Positions 42,636 through 51,731 of a DNA stretch of 64,000 nt are shown here, in pieces (positions within the stretch are counted from its first letter, which is position 1; every line of letters starts with the position of its first letter). Source of the stretch: Sphingomonas kyeonggiensis (GTDB lineage Bacteria > Pseudomonadota > Alphaproteobacteria > Sphingomonadales > Sphingomonadaceae). The notes beneath the pieces are model-generated. The model was not told the origin of the DNA and ran no database searches. It saw only the letters and a list, made by a program, of their open reading frames with translations. The position numbers and the translations under genes were made by a program. Location: assembly GCF_014204495.1 (NCBI RefSeq), contig NZ_JACHLN010000002.1:1364001-1428000 (forward strand), given 5' to 3'.

Positions 42636-43914
42636 GCTCAAGGTCTGTGTTCTCGGCCTGGGCTATATCGGGCTTCCCACGGCAGCGGTGATCGCGCGCA
42701 CCGGCGCTAAGGTGCTGGGCGTCGACGTCCACCAGTCGGTGGTCGACACGGTGAACTCGGGCAAGGTCCATATCGAGGAGATCGACCTGGACGGCCTGGT
42801 CTCGGGCGTCGTCGCGCGCGGCAGCCTGCGTGCCTCGCTCCAGGTGGAAGAGGCCGATGTCTTCGTCATCGCCGTCCCCACCCCGTTCGGCGAGAACCAT
42901 GCGCCCGATATCGGCTATGTGCTCAAGGCCGCGACCAATGTCGCGATCACGCTCAAGGCCGGCGACGTCGTGATCCTCGAATCGACCTCGCCGGTGGGCA
43001 CCACCGAGAAGGTCGCCGAGTTGCTCGCCCAGCTGCGCCCCGACCTCAAGATTCCCGGCCACTGCACCGGCAGCGCCGATGTCGCCATCGCCTATTGCCC
43101 CGAGCGCGTGCTGCCCGGCCGCATCCTGGTAGAGCTGATCGACAATGACCGCGTCATCGGCGGCATCACGCCGCGCTGCGCCCGCAAGGCGCTGCAATTC
43201 TACCGCCGCTTCGTGCGTGGTGCCTGCGTCACCACCACGGCCAAGGCCGCGGAGATGACCAAGCTCACCGAGAACGCCTTCCGCGACGTCAACATCGCCT
43301 TCGCCAACGAGCTGAGCCTCGTTGCCGAGAAGATGGGCGTCGATGTGTGGGAAGTGATCCGCCTCGCCAACCGCCATCCGCGCGTCAACATCCTGTCGCC
43401 CGGTCCCGGCGTGGGCGGCCACTGCATCGCGGTCGATCCCTGGTTCCTGGTCAGCGCCGCGCCCGAGCAGACTCCGCTGATCCGCACCGCCCGCGAAGTG
43501 AATGACGGCAAGACCGACTATGTCATCGGCCATGCCGCAGCGATGCTCGAGTCCAACCCGCATGCCCAGGTCGCGTGCCTGGGCCTCGCGTTCAAGGCGA
43601 ACATCGATGATTTCCGCGAGAGCCCCGCGCTCAAGGTCGCGGCGGCGCTCGCCCAGCGCTTCGGTGATCGCATCCAGATCGTCGAACCCTATGCCGACGC
43701 GCTGCCCAAGGCGTTCGACGGCACCGGCGCGGGGCTGATCGACATCGACAGCGCGATCGAGAGCTGCGGTATCTTCGTGGTGCTGGTCGATCACGACGTG
43801 TTCAAGTCGGTCCCGCTCGACGAGCGCGCCGACAAGCTGGTCTACGACACGCGCGGGATCTGGCCCGACCAGCCGCGCGCCGTCTCGGGCGAACCGCTCC
43901 GCCTGGCGAGCTGA
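42619..43914 (+). CDS. wecC: UDP-N-acetyl-D-mannosamine dehydrogenase
   Basis: A 431-residue UDP-sugar 6-dehydrogenase. Rossmann motif LGLGYIGLPTAAVIARTG; substrate-binding VPTPFGENHAPDIGYV; active-site Cys in PGVGGHCIAVDPWFL, which is the WecC form. It oxidises UDP-ManNAc to UDP-ManNAcA. The ATG at 42619 lies 17 bp inside wecB, and the protein begins MVSDSELKVCVLGLG. It is the second UDP-sugar dehydrogenase in the window; the first, at 39155, belongs to the WbpA group. Confidence 0.95.
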   Translation: MVSDSELKVCVLGLGYIGLPTAAVIARTGAKVLGVDVHQSVVDTVNSGKVHIEEIDLDGLVSGVVARGSLRASLQVEEADVFVIAVPTPFGENHAPDIGYVLKAATNVAITLKAGDVVILESTSPVGTTEKVAELLAQLRPDLKIPGHCTGSADVAIAYCPERVLPGRILVELIDNDRVIGGITPRCARKALQFYRRFVRGACVTTTAKAAEMTKLTENAFRDVNIAFANELSLVAEKMGVDVWEVIRLANRHPRVNILSPGPGVGGHCIAVDPWFLVSAAPEQTPLIRTAREVNDGKTDYVIGHAAAMLESNPHAQVACLGLAFKANIDDFRESPALKVAAALAQRFGDRIQIVEPYADALPKAFDGTGAGLIDIDSAIESCGIFVVLVDHDVFKSVPLDERADKLVYDTRGIWPDQPRAVSGEPLRLAS

Positions 43915-43918
43915 AGCG

Positions 43919-44974
43919 CTAGTTCCGCACCAGGATCGACTGCCAGTCGCCGTCCAAGGGCTTGTCGCGTTCCCCGAGGATCGGGGGCACGACCGGCCGG
44001 GCTGAAATGGTCTCGGCCTTGGCAATCTCCGCCTCGAACGTGGCGACCCGGTCCCGCCAGGCCGGATGCGAGCGGCTGCGCAATATGCCGCCGGCCTTGC
44101 TCGGGCCGAAGCGCTTCCAGAAGGCCGTCGTCGCGCCCAGCGGATAGCCGGCATTGGCCAGCAGGTAGACCGAAAGGAGATCCGCCTGGACTTCGGTCTG
44201 GCGGAAATACTTCACGTTCGCGCCGAAGCCGGAAAGCAGGCCGTAATCGACGCCGCGGGCAATCAACCGGTCACGGTGGCGCAGGATGTTGTGCGCGAAT
44301 TCATGCGCGACCACCACGGCGATCTGCTCGTCGGGATAGCCCTCGAGAAAGCCGGCCCCAACCTGCACCGCCGTGCCGGTGCTGGCCGCGTTGAAGTCAT
44401 CGGTCATCTCGAATCGGCTGTTGCAGGCGCGGATCGGGCGAATCGTCACATGGATCGGGCGACCGGCTCGAAGCGCCTCTACCTCGATCGGCGCATCGAC
44501 GGGCAGTGCGGCGATTGCGAGATGCGCGGCATCCAGCCGATCGGCCTTGCCAGCCTTGCCGGACAGTTTCGCGATCTCGACCGCACCGACCCGGACGAGC
44601 GAATCGTCGGCGCGCAGCCCGGCCTGCTCCGCCGGGCTGCCGGGCAGGACTCCTTCGACCGCGACCGGCGTGGCGAAACCGAAATGCCGGGCAGCGGCCT
44701 CGCGCTGCGCTCCCCCATATTGGTCGAGCACGTGAAGCTGCATGCCGGTGCCGGGCTCGATCCGGTCGCACAGCCGCGCATTGGCCACGGCGAGCCGCCA
44801 GCCTATCGCCGCGATACGCATGTCGGCCCCGCGCACTCCCTCGAACAGGGCGGCATCGTCCGCGCGCGTCGACAGGGGCAGGAAAAGCAACGGCAGGACG
44901 ATGGCCGGAGAGCCGCGGCGGCAGGCATGAGCGAGGTGGCGGAACGCGGATGATACGGGCTTCATTCCAGCCAT
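43919..44974 (-). CDS. Periplasmic M48-family metallopeptidase with PDZ-like domain
   Basis: A 351-residue secreted protein. The N-terminus has a signal-peptide-like segment (residues about 23-40, VLPLLFLPLSTRADD). A PDZ-like domain (VEGVLPGSPAEQAGLRADD) follows at about 105-190, and then the peptidase domain with HEFAHN (HExxH) and, downstream, EVQADLLSVYLLANAGY, which supplies the third ligand. The PDZ position before the peptidase is reversed from that of some HtpX/Ste24-related proteins but known in M48 subfamily members. Start codons at 44974, 44965 or 45001 are possible; I used 44974. It is opposite in strand to its EPS neighbours. Confidence 0.75.
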   Translation of the reverse strand: MAGMKPVSSAFRHLAHACRRGSPAIVLPLLFLPLSTRADDAALFEGVRGADMRIAAIGWRLAVANARLCDRIEPGTGMQLHVLDQYGGAQREAAARHFGFATPVAVEGVLPGSPAEQAGLRADDSLVRVGAVEIAKLSGKAGKADRLDAAHLAIAALPVDAPIEVEALRAGRPIHVTIRPIRACNSRFEMTDDFNAASTGTAVQVGAGFLEGYPDEQIAVVVAHEFAHNILRHRDRLIARGVDYGLLSGFGANVKYFRQTEVQADLLSVYLLANAGYPLGATTAFWKRFGPSKAGGILRSRSHPAWRDRVATFEAEIAKAETISARPVVPPILGERDKPLDGDWQSILVRN

Positions 44975-45242
44975 CCTACGCGCCGCCCGCCCCATCGACA
45001 AACCCCGGCACGCCCATTCGCGACCTCACCGCCCGATTCGCTACGCACCACGGTGTTTTTGCACCGCAACTCGAACCCGGACCGGCCTTCTGCAACAGAT
45101 CAGTCACAAAAAAGCCCTCCTAACCATCACGAAACAAGGCCATTTCGGCGAAGACACTTCATTAACCCCCTTGGCTATATTGGTGCAGCGCGTTAAGGAC
45201 GGCTGCGTAACCACTTGGTGCGGGTCGCCTGGGTAACGGAAG

Positions 45243-45349
45243 TGATCCGGATCAACCGGACCTGTGTTGCCAAAGGGTCACGTCGGGAACTTTCTCGCCG
45301 TTGCCAAAGTTTGAGGTGTTGCGACGGGTTTGGTCCTATGGCATAGGAC
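45243..45349 (+). promoter_or_regulatory. Palindromes and direct repeats in the long leader of the small protein gene
   Basis: The 417-bp gap 44975-45391 holds a perfect 12-bp palindrome TGATCCGGATCA (45243-45254) and a 10-bp direct repeat GTTGCCAAAG (45266-45275 and 45300-45309). It also holds a hairpin GTCCTAT-GGC-ATAGGAC (45333-45349), 43 bp before the start codon. TATATT at 45176-45181 could be a -10, but no good -35 goes with it. Elsewhere in the gap I see no feature. Confidence 0.45.
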
Positions 45350-45391
45350 TGCCCGACGAGAGCACCAGAGCTCGAAAGAGGGAGAAAAAGA

Positions 45392-45625
45392 GTGTTCACT
45401 AAGCTTCTTACGGCGGCCGCTATCGCGTCGATGGCGACTGCTCCTGTTCTGGCCGCTCCGACGAGCGCTTCGAAGCTGTCGCTGTCGGGCGTTCGCGCCT
45501 CGACCTCGACCAGCAAGAAGAGCGAGCTGGCCCCGGCCGTTCTGATCGGCGTTCTCGCCACCGTCGCCATCATCGGCGGCGCCGTGGTTCTCGCCGACAG
45601 CGACGACACGCCCGACAGCCCGTAG
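45392..45625 (+). CDS. Small exported or membrane protein of unknown function
   Basis: A 77-residue protein with a signal-like segment (MFTKLLTAAAIASMATAPVLA), a Ser/Thr-rich stretch (residues 24-45) and a second hydrophobic helix (LIGVLATVAIIGGAVVLA), ending in an acidic tail DSDDTPDSP. Start GTG at 45392 with a purine-rich GAGGGAGAAAAAG before it. No family is recognised. It has its own terminator and a long 5' leader with palindromes, so it is an independent unit between wecC and the phosphatase. The position suggests a role linked to EPS or envelope. Confidence 0.65.
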   Translation: MFTKLLTAAAIASMATAPVLAAPTSASKLSLSGVRASTSTSKKSELAPAVLIGVLATVAIIGGAVVLADSDDTPDSP

Positions 45626-45655
45626 GATTGTCGGTCGGTCAGCTGACCGAGTTTC

Positions 45656-45690
45656 AAGTGGCGATCCCTCGGGGTCGCCACTTTTTATTT
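45656..45690 (+). terminator. Intrinsic terminator of the small protein gene
   Basis: Stem AAGTGGCGA (45656-45664) / TCGCCACTT (45675-45683) followed by TTTATTT. An extra palindrome TCGGTCAGCTGACCGA lies just upstream at 45635-45650. Confidence 0.9.
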
Positions 45691-45764
45691 GCCCGTCGCA
45701 CGCGTGGCGCGTTGATCTCGCCAAGGCATGAGAGCGAACGGGTTATTTGAGTTTGCAAGTCGGT

Positions 45765-46520
45765 ATGGCGTTCGGCTTATCCCTCTTCAAGCGCCCTGCC
45801 AAAGGGAACTCCGCCCTCCCCTCGGGAGAGCGCTATTACGCGATCGGCGACATTCACGGTCGCCTGGATCTCCTCAACGAATTGCTCGCACGCATCGAGG
45901 AGGATGACCGCCAGCGCGCCCCCGCCACCACGACGCTGGTCTTCATTGGGGACCTGATCGATCGAGGCCCCGATTCCGCCGGCGTGATCGACGCCCTTAT
46001 GGCGCTCCGGGAGCGCCTGCCGAATTCCCGGTTCTTGCTCGGAAATCACGAGGAACTGTTTCTTGGCGCCCTTGAGGGCAGCATCGAGATCCTGAAATTC
46101 CATCTGCGCGTGGGCGGCAAGGCCACCGTGCTCAGCTACGGCATCTCCGAAGAGGAATATGCGCCGGCGAGCCATGTCGAGCTCCTCGAGATCCTGAAGG
46201 CCAGGGTCCCCGAAGCCCATGTCCGCTTTCTCGAAAGCTTCGAGGACATGATCATCGCCGGCGACTATGTCTTCGTGCACGCCGGGGTAAATCCGAACCT
46301 TCCGCTGGAAAAACAGCGGGTAAAGGACCTGCGCTGGATCCGGGACAGCTTCCTAGACCACAAGGGCGCCCTGGAGAAAACCGTCGTCCACGGGCACACG
46401 ATCGTTCCGGAGGCGCAGTTCCGCTCCAACCGGATCGCGATAGACACCGGCGCCTATGATTCAGGCCACCTGACCGCGCTCGGCCTCGAAGGCGAAGAGC
46501 GCTGGCTGCTGCAGACCTGA
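45765..46520 (+). CDS. Serine/threonine protein phosphatase-like metallophosphoesterase
   Basis: A 251-residue enzyme with the PPP-family metal-site motifs in order: GDIHGR, GDLIDRGP, GNHE, and downstream His ligands in VFVHAGVNPNLP and VVHGHTIV. It resembles bacterial PPP-type phosphatases (PrpA/ApaH-like). It may act on proteins, but diadenosine tetraphosphate is an alternative. Start ATG at 45765 (MAFGLSLFKRPAKG); the frame is open to TTG at 45747. It lies between wecC and the sugar-transferase genes; phosphatases acting on tyrosine kinases are common in EPS clusters, but those are PHP or low-molecular-weight types. Confidence 0.85.
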   Translation: MAFGLSLFKRPAKGNSALPSGERYYAIGDIHGRLDLLNELLARIEEDDRQRAPATTTLVFIGDLIDRGPDSAGVIDALMALRERLPNSRFLLGNHEELFLGALEGSIEILKFHLRVGGKATVLSYGISEEEYAPASHVELLEILKARVPEAHVRFLESFEDMIIAGDYVFVHAGVNPNLPLEKQRVKDLRWIRDSFLDHKGALEKTVVHGHTIVPEAQFRSNRIAIDTGAYDSGHLTALGLEGEERWLLQT

Positions 46521-46675
46521 TTGCCACCCGGTTGCCCGCTCCGGCGGCGCGGGCGACCAAGCCGACTTGACTGGACGTGCGCGCAAGAGCACGGGAATCT
46601 TCCGTTCATCTCCTCTAAAAGGTCGCCCCGGCGACCTCGCTGTGCAAAGTGGGGCATGTTCGCACTGGAGGGCAA

Positions 46676-47407
46676 ATGACTGACGTTCCGGCCAATTTCC
46701 GTATCCAGACTTTGAAGGAAATCGTCCGTCACGGGTTGCGACTGGTCGGCCTTGGGCGCCGCCCCTCCCATCTCGGCTCCGGCAATATCCGCGAACGGTT
46801 CTCCGAAATCTACGCGTCGGGCGTCTGGCAGGTCGGCAATGACGATGCCCCCGGCTCCGGCGCCGGATCCAGCCTGCAGGCGACGCAGAATATCCGGACC
46901 GAACTCCCTCGGATTCTCGACACGCTTGGCGCCGAGACGCTGCTGGACATCGGCTGCGGCGATTTCACCTGGATGCGCGAAGTCAGCCTGTCGCAGCGCT
47001 ATATCGGTGCCGACATCGTCCCCGCGGTGATCGAGAGCAACACGGCGAATTTCAGCTCGGACCGCCGCGAATTCCATTGCCTGGACGCGATCAGCGGCAC
47101 CCTGCCCGATGCGGATGCGGTGCTGTGCCGCGAAATGCTGTTCCACCTGAGCTTCGCCGATGCCCGGCGCGCACTGCAGAATATCCTGAGCAAGCCGCGC
47201 AAGTTCATTCTGCTGACCACGGACGGCTCCACCGGCTTCAACCGCGACGTCGACACCGGCGACTTCCGGCTTCTGAACCTTACCCGTCGTCCCTTCGGCT
47301 TTCCGACGCCGGCCCATGTCATTGACGACAGCTTCGTATCTCCAGGGCGCGCGATCGGTGTGTGGCATGCCGAGGACATCGCCGCCGCCTTGCGCACGCA
47401 CGCTTGA
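46676..47407 (+). CDS. Class I SAM-dependent methyltransferase
   Basis: A 243-residue protein with the SAM-binding motif LLDIGCGDFTWM (about residues 83-94). The acidic D in YIGADIVPAVIESN follows, then VLCREMLFHLSFADARRAL, as in small-molecule methyltransferases. GGAGGG precedes the ATG at 46676, which is preferred to the open frame starting at 46649. No further family detail can be read. Position next to the initiating sugar transferase suggests that it methylates a sugar or a lipid-linked intermediate of the polysaccharide. Confidence 0.8.
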   Translation: MTDVPANFRIQTLKEIVRHGLRLVGLGRRPSHLGSGNIRERFSEIYASGVWQVGNDDAPGSGAGSSLQATQNIRTELPRILDTLGAETLLDIGCGDFTWMREVSLSQRYIGADIVPAVIESNTANFSSDRREFHCLDAISGTLPDADAVLCREMLFHLSFADARRALQNILSKPRKFILLTTDGSTGFNRDVDTGDFRLLNLTRRPFGFPTPAHVIDDSFVSPGRAIGVWHAEDIAAALRTHA

Positions 47408-47478
47408 TCTGAACGGCAGACGCCGACATCCAGACAAAATAGTCCAGTACAGAGTAGCCCAGTACGAGAGGGGCAGCG

Positions 47479-48771
47479 ATGAATGTCGACAGAGGGCGCC
47501 TAGCGACCCGCTCCGTTTCCCAGACGCTGGGTCGAACACGGTACCAGGTTGCCCTGGCTTTCCTCATTGCCATCCTGGTGCCTGTGGTGCTCCGGCAATA
47601 TTGGTTTGGCGCGGCGGTGACGTCGCCGAACCAGTTCAACACCGCGGCGGGCGGAACGCTGGCCCTCGTACTCGGCTATCTCGGCTATCGGCGGCTGCAT
47701 GTGTTTCCCGGCATTACCGCCGGCGGATATATCGTGGCGAGCGTCTCCTTCACCTTCGCCATGCTGGCCACGATGCTCGTGGTCCTTCGCCTGGACTACA
47801 GCCGCGTCCAGTTCGCCATCAGCTATGTGCTGACATCGGTGATTTTCACGCTCATCCACCTGATCGTGCGGCGACGTCGCAGGGTTTGCTTCGGCGTGAT
47901 CCCGGGCGGCAGGACGAACCGGCTCCCGCAGCTCGGCTCGGTAACCTGGCATCATATCGAGACGCCGGACGCCCCCACCCCGCCCCTGCACGGCGTGGTC
48001 GTCGATCTGAGCGCCGACCATAGCGCCGCATGGGATAGCCGGATCACGTCCTTCGTGCTCCAGGGCGCTCCCGTCTATCATGTGAAGCAGGCGATCGAGC
48101 AGCTCACTGGCCGGGTCGAAGTCGATCATCTGTCCGAGAACACCCTGGGCTCGCTGAACCCGAACGACGTCTTCTTCAAGATCAAGGCGACGGTCGATAT
48201 CCTCGCGGCCCTCTGCATGCTGATCGTGCTGTCCCCGGCGATGCTGCTGATTGCCGTGCTGATCCGGCTGGACTCCCCTGGCCCGGCCCTTTTCCGCCAG
48301 TGCAGGACGGGTTTCCGCGCCCGCCCGTTCACGATCTACAAGTTCCGCACGATGCGCATTGCGACTGCCGCTTCGAGCGACGAGGAGGCACGCCGGCGGG
48401 CGATGACCCAGGCCAATGACCCCCGGATCACCCGGCTCGGCGCCTTTCTGCGCAAGAGCCGCCTGGATGAACTGCCGCAGCTGATCAACATCGTCCGTGG
48501 CGAGATGAGCCTGATCGGCCCGCGCCCGGAAGCGGCCGAGCTGACAAGCTGGTACGAGAAGGAAATCCCGTTCTACCACTATCGCCACATCATCAAGCCG
48601 GGTGTTACCGGCTGGGCGCAGATCAACCAGGGTCACGTCTCCGAGGTTGAGGCCATCAAGGAAAAGCTCAACCTCGACTTCTATTATGTGAAGAACTTTT
48701 CGCTCTGGCTGGACATCCTGATCATCCTCAGAACCGTCCACACCATGTTCACCGGCACTGGTGCGCGCTAG
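47479..48771 (+). CDS. Polyprenyl glycosylphosphotransferase (EPS initiating enzyme)
   Basis: A 430-residue polyprenyl-phosphate hexose-1-phosphate transferase. N-terminal four hydrophobic helices (about 25-135), a soluble intermediate domain (about 140-235), then a membrane helix and the catalytic domain: [46 protein letters not shown], and GVTGWAQI (all family signatures). It moves a sugar-1-phosphate, usually glucose or galactose, to undecaprenyl phosphate and so starts repeat-unit synthesis. The N-terminal domain is shorter than in full-size WbaP-type enzymes. The sugar cannot be told from sequence. Confidence 0.92.
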   Translation: MNVDRGRLATRSVSQTLGRTRYQVALAFLIAILVPVVLRQYWFGAAVTSPNQFNTAAGGTLALVLGYLGYRRLHVFPGITAGGYIVASVSFTFAMLATMLVVLRLDYSRVQFAISYVLTSVIFTLIHLIVRRRRRVCFGVIPGGRTNRLPQLGSVTWHHIETPDAPTPPLHGVVVDLSADHSAAWDSRITSFVLQGAPVYHVKQAIEQLTGRVEVDHLSENTLGSLNPNDVFFKIKATVDILAALCMLIVLSPAMLLIAVLIRLDSPGPALFRQCRTGFRARPFTIYKFRTMRIATAASSDEEARRRAMTQANDPRITRLGAFLRKSRLDELPQLINIVRGEMSLIGPRPEAAELTSWYEKEIPFYHYRHIIKPGVTGWAQINQGHVSEVEAIKEKLNLDFYYVKNFSLWLDILIILRTVHTMFTGTGAR

Positions 48772-48798
48772 CCATTCGATCAGACTAAAGGCTTGAAG

Positions 48799-49473
48799 AT
48801 GATCACTTTTCGACGTGTGGCCCGCGGCCTCAAGAATCTCTATCGCCGGGAAGTACTTCGCGATGGCCCCCTTCTGGAGGCAAAGCGCTGGTTCCGCGAC
48901 AAGGGCGATACGACGCTTCGCCTGGACTATCCGCTCGATGAAGACAGCATCGTCGTGGATCTGGGCGGCTATATCGGCCAATGGGCGCTCGACATCCACG
49001 AACGCTATGGCTCGACCGTGCATGTCTTCGAACCGGTGCCGTCGCTCCACGCCACCTGCGTCGAGCGCTTCTCCGGAAAGCCGAAGCTGCACGCCCATCG
49101 CTATGGCCTGAGCGACAAGGACGGCACCTTCGCGATCACCGACGATGGCGATGCCTCCAGCTTCGTCAGCCTCGAGAAATCGGATTCACACATCAATTGC
49201 GAACTCCGCTCGGCCCCCGCCGCGCTGGATGCGCTCGGGCTCGATCATATCGACCTGCTCAAGCTCAATATCGAGGGCGGCGAATTTGCCGTGCTGCCCG
49301 CGCTCATCGAGGCGGGCTGGCTGCCCCGCATCCGCTTCCTGCAGATCCAGTTTCATACCGTCGGCGACTATGATGCGATGCGCGACGCCATTCGCGCAAA
49401 GCTGGCGGAAACCCATGACGAGCAGTGGTGCTATCGCTTCGTCTGGGAAGGCTGGGAGCGAAAGCCGGGCTGA
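48799..49473 (+). CDS. FkbM-family methyltransferase
   Basis: A 225-residue protein with VVDLGGYIGQWALDIHERYG (SAM-binding) and the FkbM-type signature LLKLNIEGGEFAVLPALIE (acidic residue plus Glu-Gly-Glu). FkbM-family enzymes put a methyl ether on sugars or polyketides. The ATG at 48799 has AAGG about 8 bases upstream; the open frame begins with a TTG at 48793. It ends 74 bp before a converging glycosyltransferase gene, with a strong hairpin in between. Confidence 0.85.
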   Translation: MITFRRVARGLKNLYRREVLRDGPLLEAKRWFRDKGDTTLRLDYPLDEDSIVVDLGGYIGQWALDIHERYGSTVHVFEPVPSLHATCVERFSGKPKLHAHRYGLSDKDGTFAITDDGDASSFVSLEKSDSHINCELRSAPAALDALGLDHIDLLKLNIEGGEFAVLPALIEAGWLPRIRFLQIQFHTVGDYDAMRDAIRAKLAETHDEQWCYRFVWEGWERKPG

Positions 49474-49511
49474 ACCCGGCGTCGGGTATCGACAGCCGCT
49501 TGCGGTATCCG

Positions 49512-49542
49512 CGATGGCGCAGCCTGCCCGGCTGCGCCATCG
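49512..49542. terminator. Strong hairpin between convergent EPS genes
   Basis: A perfect 13-bp stem CGATGGCGCAGCC (49512-49524) / GGCTGCGCCATCG (49530-49542) with a 5-base loop. On the plus strand it is followed by GCGTTTC, a weak T-run. It probably ends both the FkbM gene and the minus-strand EPS operon. Confidence 0.65.
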
Positions 49543-49547
49543 GCGTT

Positions 49548-50681
49548 TCAGGCTTGGCTATCCGCGCCCAGGCCTTCGCTGGCCAGCTGGAAGTACCGGT
49601 CCGCGATGATACCCCAGCGATAGGTGTCACGCAGCGCCGCCAGCGCCTGCGCATCGATCGACACGACCGCTTCGCCGGCAAGCGCCCCCGCCAGCTGCCC
49701 GGCATCGGCAAAATAGCTGCCCGCATTGCTGAGCGTGGCCCGATTGAAGGCACAATCGAAGCTGAGCAGCCTGTCCGTGTGAAACAGCGCCTCGACCAGC
49801 GACGGATTGGTCCCGCCCACGCTATGCCCGTGGATATAGCCGATCGCGCCGCGCCGGTAGCGCTCCAGCACCCGTTGGTCATAGATGGGGTCGAGCAGCC
49901 GCAGGTGCGTGCTGGCGCCGAAGCGCTCCCGCAACCGGCGGCCATAGTCGCTTCCGTTCCAGTTCCCGATGAACACCAGGCCCGCGCCCGCTTTGTCGCA
50001 AGCCTCCAGGATCATTTCCGTGTTGTTCTCGGGCTCGATGCGCGCGACCGCGAGATAATATACCCCCTGCGGCGCATCGAGCGGCGCGGCATCGGCAGGC
50101 ACCGGCGCCTCGGGCAGGACCGTGTGATCGCCGCCATAGGCAATCACCGCCGCCTTGCGCCGGTATCGCGCCTCGAAGATCTCCGCGAGCGCCGAATTGT
50201 CTGCAATGATCTTCTGGCTGAAGACGGCCGCGAAATATTCGAGCCCCTTCAGCAACAGCTTCGAGGAGGCGGAGAATTTGTCGCGCCGCCATTCCATGCC
50301 GTCGACATTGGTGATGTAGCAGGTGGAAGGCGACAGGAGGCGCAGCAGCGGGAGGATCCAGCTGCCGGAATAGCCGAACAGGAACACGACCGGGCTGCGC
50401 TCGACGAAGCGCGCGTGCAGCAGCGCGGCTGCATCGTACAACATGCTCATGGGGCCATTGGCCCGCAGCGGGATGAACACCCGCCTATGGCCGCAGAAAT
50501 CCTCCGACAGGTCCTCGCTATAGACCTTGCGCTCGCAATAGACCGCGAATGTCATCCGGCCAGGCTCGATATGCCGGCACAATTGCTCGGCCAGCGTCTC
50601 GAAGCCGCCATAGCGGCCGGGAACGCCCACCGTGCCAACCAGAGAAACGCGCCTCGATCGGCGCGCCCGTGCCCTATTCAC
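49548..50681 (-). CDS. Glycosyltransferase with DUF1972-type N-terminus (GT4-like)
   Basis: A 377-residue protein. The N-terminal motif VGTVGVPGRYGGFETLAEQL is that of DUF1972 rhamnosyltransferase-like enzymes; a GT-B C-terminal region includes GYIHGHSVGGTNPSLVEALFHTD. Probably transfers a sugar to the lipid-linked repeat unit. Start: GTG at 50679-50681; the open frame runs up to 50960 but that part is Gly/Arg-rich out-of-frame noise over the neighbouring gene. It overlaps the next gene by 4 bp and is the last gene of the minus-strand operon. Confidence 0.85.
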   Translation of the reverse strand: MNRARARRSRRVSLVGTVGVPGRYGGFETLAEQLCRHIEPGRMTFAVYCERKVYSEDLSEDFCGHRRVFIPLRANGPMSMLYDAAALLHARFVERSPVVFLFGYSGSWILPLLRLLSPSTCYITNVDGMEWRRDKFSASSKLLLKGLEYFAAVFSQKIIADNSALAEIFEARYRRKAAVIAYGGDHTVLPEAPVPADAAPLDAPQGVYYLAVARIEPENNTEMILEACDKAGAGLVFIGNWNGSDYGRRLRERFGASTHLRLLDPIYDQRVLERYRRGAIGYIHGHSVGGTNPSLVEALFHTDRLLSFDCAFNRATLSNAGSYFADAGQLAGALAGEAVVSIDAQALAALRDTYRWGIIADRYFQLASEGLGADSQA

Positions 50682-51730
50682 GCTCTTCCCCCCTGCAAAA
50701 TCACGCGCAGCGCCTCGCGGAAACGGCCCATGGTGTAAAGCCCGCGCCGGACCTCGCAGGCGGCGCGCAGTTCGGCTTGTCGCGCCGGGTCTCCGGCCAG
50801 CGCCGTGATCCGCGCGGCGATCTCCGCCGGATCCCGGGATGCGACGTTGAACGCCAGCGCCGGGCCCAGCACTTCGTCGAGCACCTCGGCTCCCGCACCT
50901 CCCACCGGCACCATGAACGCGCAGGATTCGACCGCTACAAGCGAGAAGGTCTCCACCCACAGTCCGGGATCGGTGGCCAGCAGGGTCAGGAAACCGTCGG
51001 CGAACAAGGTCGATGGCGCGGTTTCGCCGAAATGCACCGCCACGCCAAGCGCGCGGGCCTTCGCCAGCAGCCCGGCGTCGTGCCGCTCGAGATCGGCCAG
51101 ATAGGCAACGGGCCGCAGACCCGTCCCGCCCAGCCGCGCCGCGACGTCGAGATAGAGGTCAAACCCCTTCATCGGCGCCGTCGTGCCGATGTACAGGAAC
51201 CGATCGCGCGCCGAAGCCGGCAGCACGGCCGGCACCGCCACGGGATTGGCAAGGATCGTCGCGTCGATGCCCAGCCCGGAGGCATGGACATGGGAAACGC
51301 ACATCACCCGCACGCCCCGGCGCATCGCCAGCCGGAGCAGCGGCCGGAAGACACCGGGAAAGGTCAGCTCATGCAGGTGCAGGAAAACCTGCCGCGGCCG
51401 GACCATCGCCGCGAGCATCGCCGGCGGCAGCGCATAGATGGTGTTGCCCCAGATCCGTTCCCCGCGCAGCACGCGCAGCAGCAGCAGCGGCGCCACGGCG
51501 AGCGACCATAGCGGGAAGAGCAGCTTGCGCACCCGCACCGAGCCGCAAACCAGGTCCGCGCGCACGCCCGACAGGTCCGAGACGAAGCCATGGCCGCCAA
51601 AGCCCAGCTGCACCCGGACCCTGGCGCCCAGCGCCTCGAACGCGGCAAACAGCTGCGTGGCCACGCGCTGCGAGCCCGCATAGGCATCGAACGGGTTGAG
51701 CAGAGTCACGGGCGGCATCGCGGCGCGCAT
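50678..51730 (-). CDS. Glycosyltransferase (GT-B fold, GT4-like)
   Basis: A 350-residue protein with the GT-B pattern: N-terminal VTLLNPFDAYAGSQRVATQLFAA, a central LYIGTTAPMKGFDLYLDVAARL (KGF/x7-D region), and a C-terminal ETFSLVAVESCAFMVPV segment in place of the E-x7-E motif. Start is the ATG at 51728-51730, which lies 1 bp from the flippase stop. Acceptor and donor sugars are unknown. Assigned by the motifs only. Confidence 0.82.
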   Translation of the reverse strand: MRAAMPPVTLLNPFDAYAGSQRVATQLFAAFEALGARVRVQLGFGGHGFVSDLSGVRADLVCGSVRVRKLLFPLWSLAVAPLLLLRVLRGERIWGNTIYALPPAMLAAMVRPRQVFLHLHELTFPGVFRPLLRLAMRRGVRVMCVSHVHASGLGIDATILANPVAVPAVLPASARDRFLYIGTTAPMKGFDLYLDVAARLGGTGLRPVAYLADLERHDAGLLAKARALGVAVHFGETAPSTLFADGFLTLLATDPGLWVETFSLVAVESCAFMVPVGGAGAEVLDEVLGPALAFNVASRDPAEIAARITALAGDPARQAELRAACEVRRGLYTMGRFREALRVILQGGRA

Positions 51731-51731
51731 G

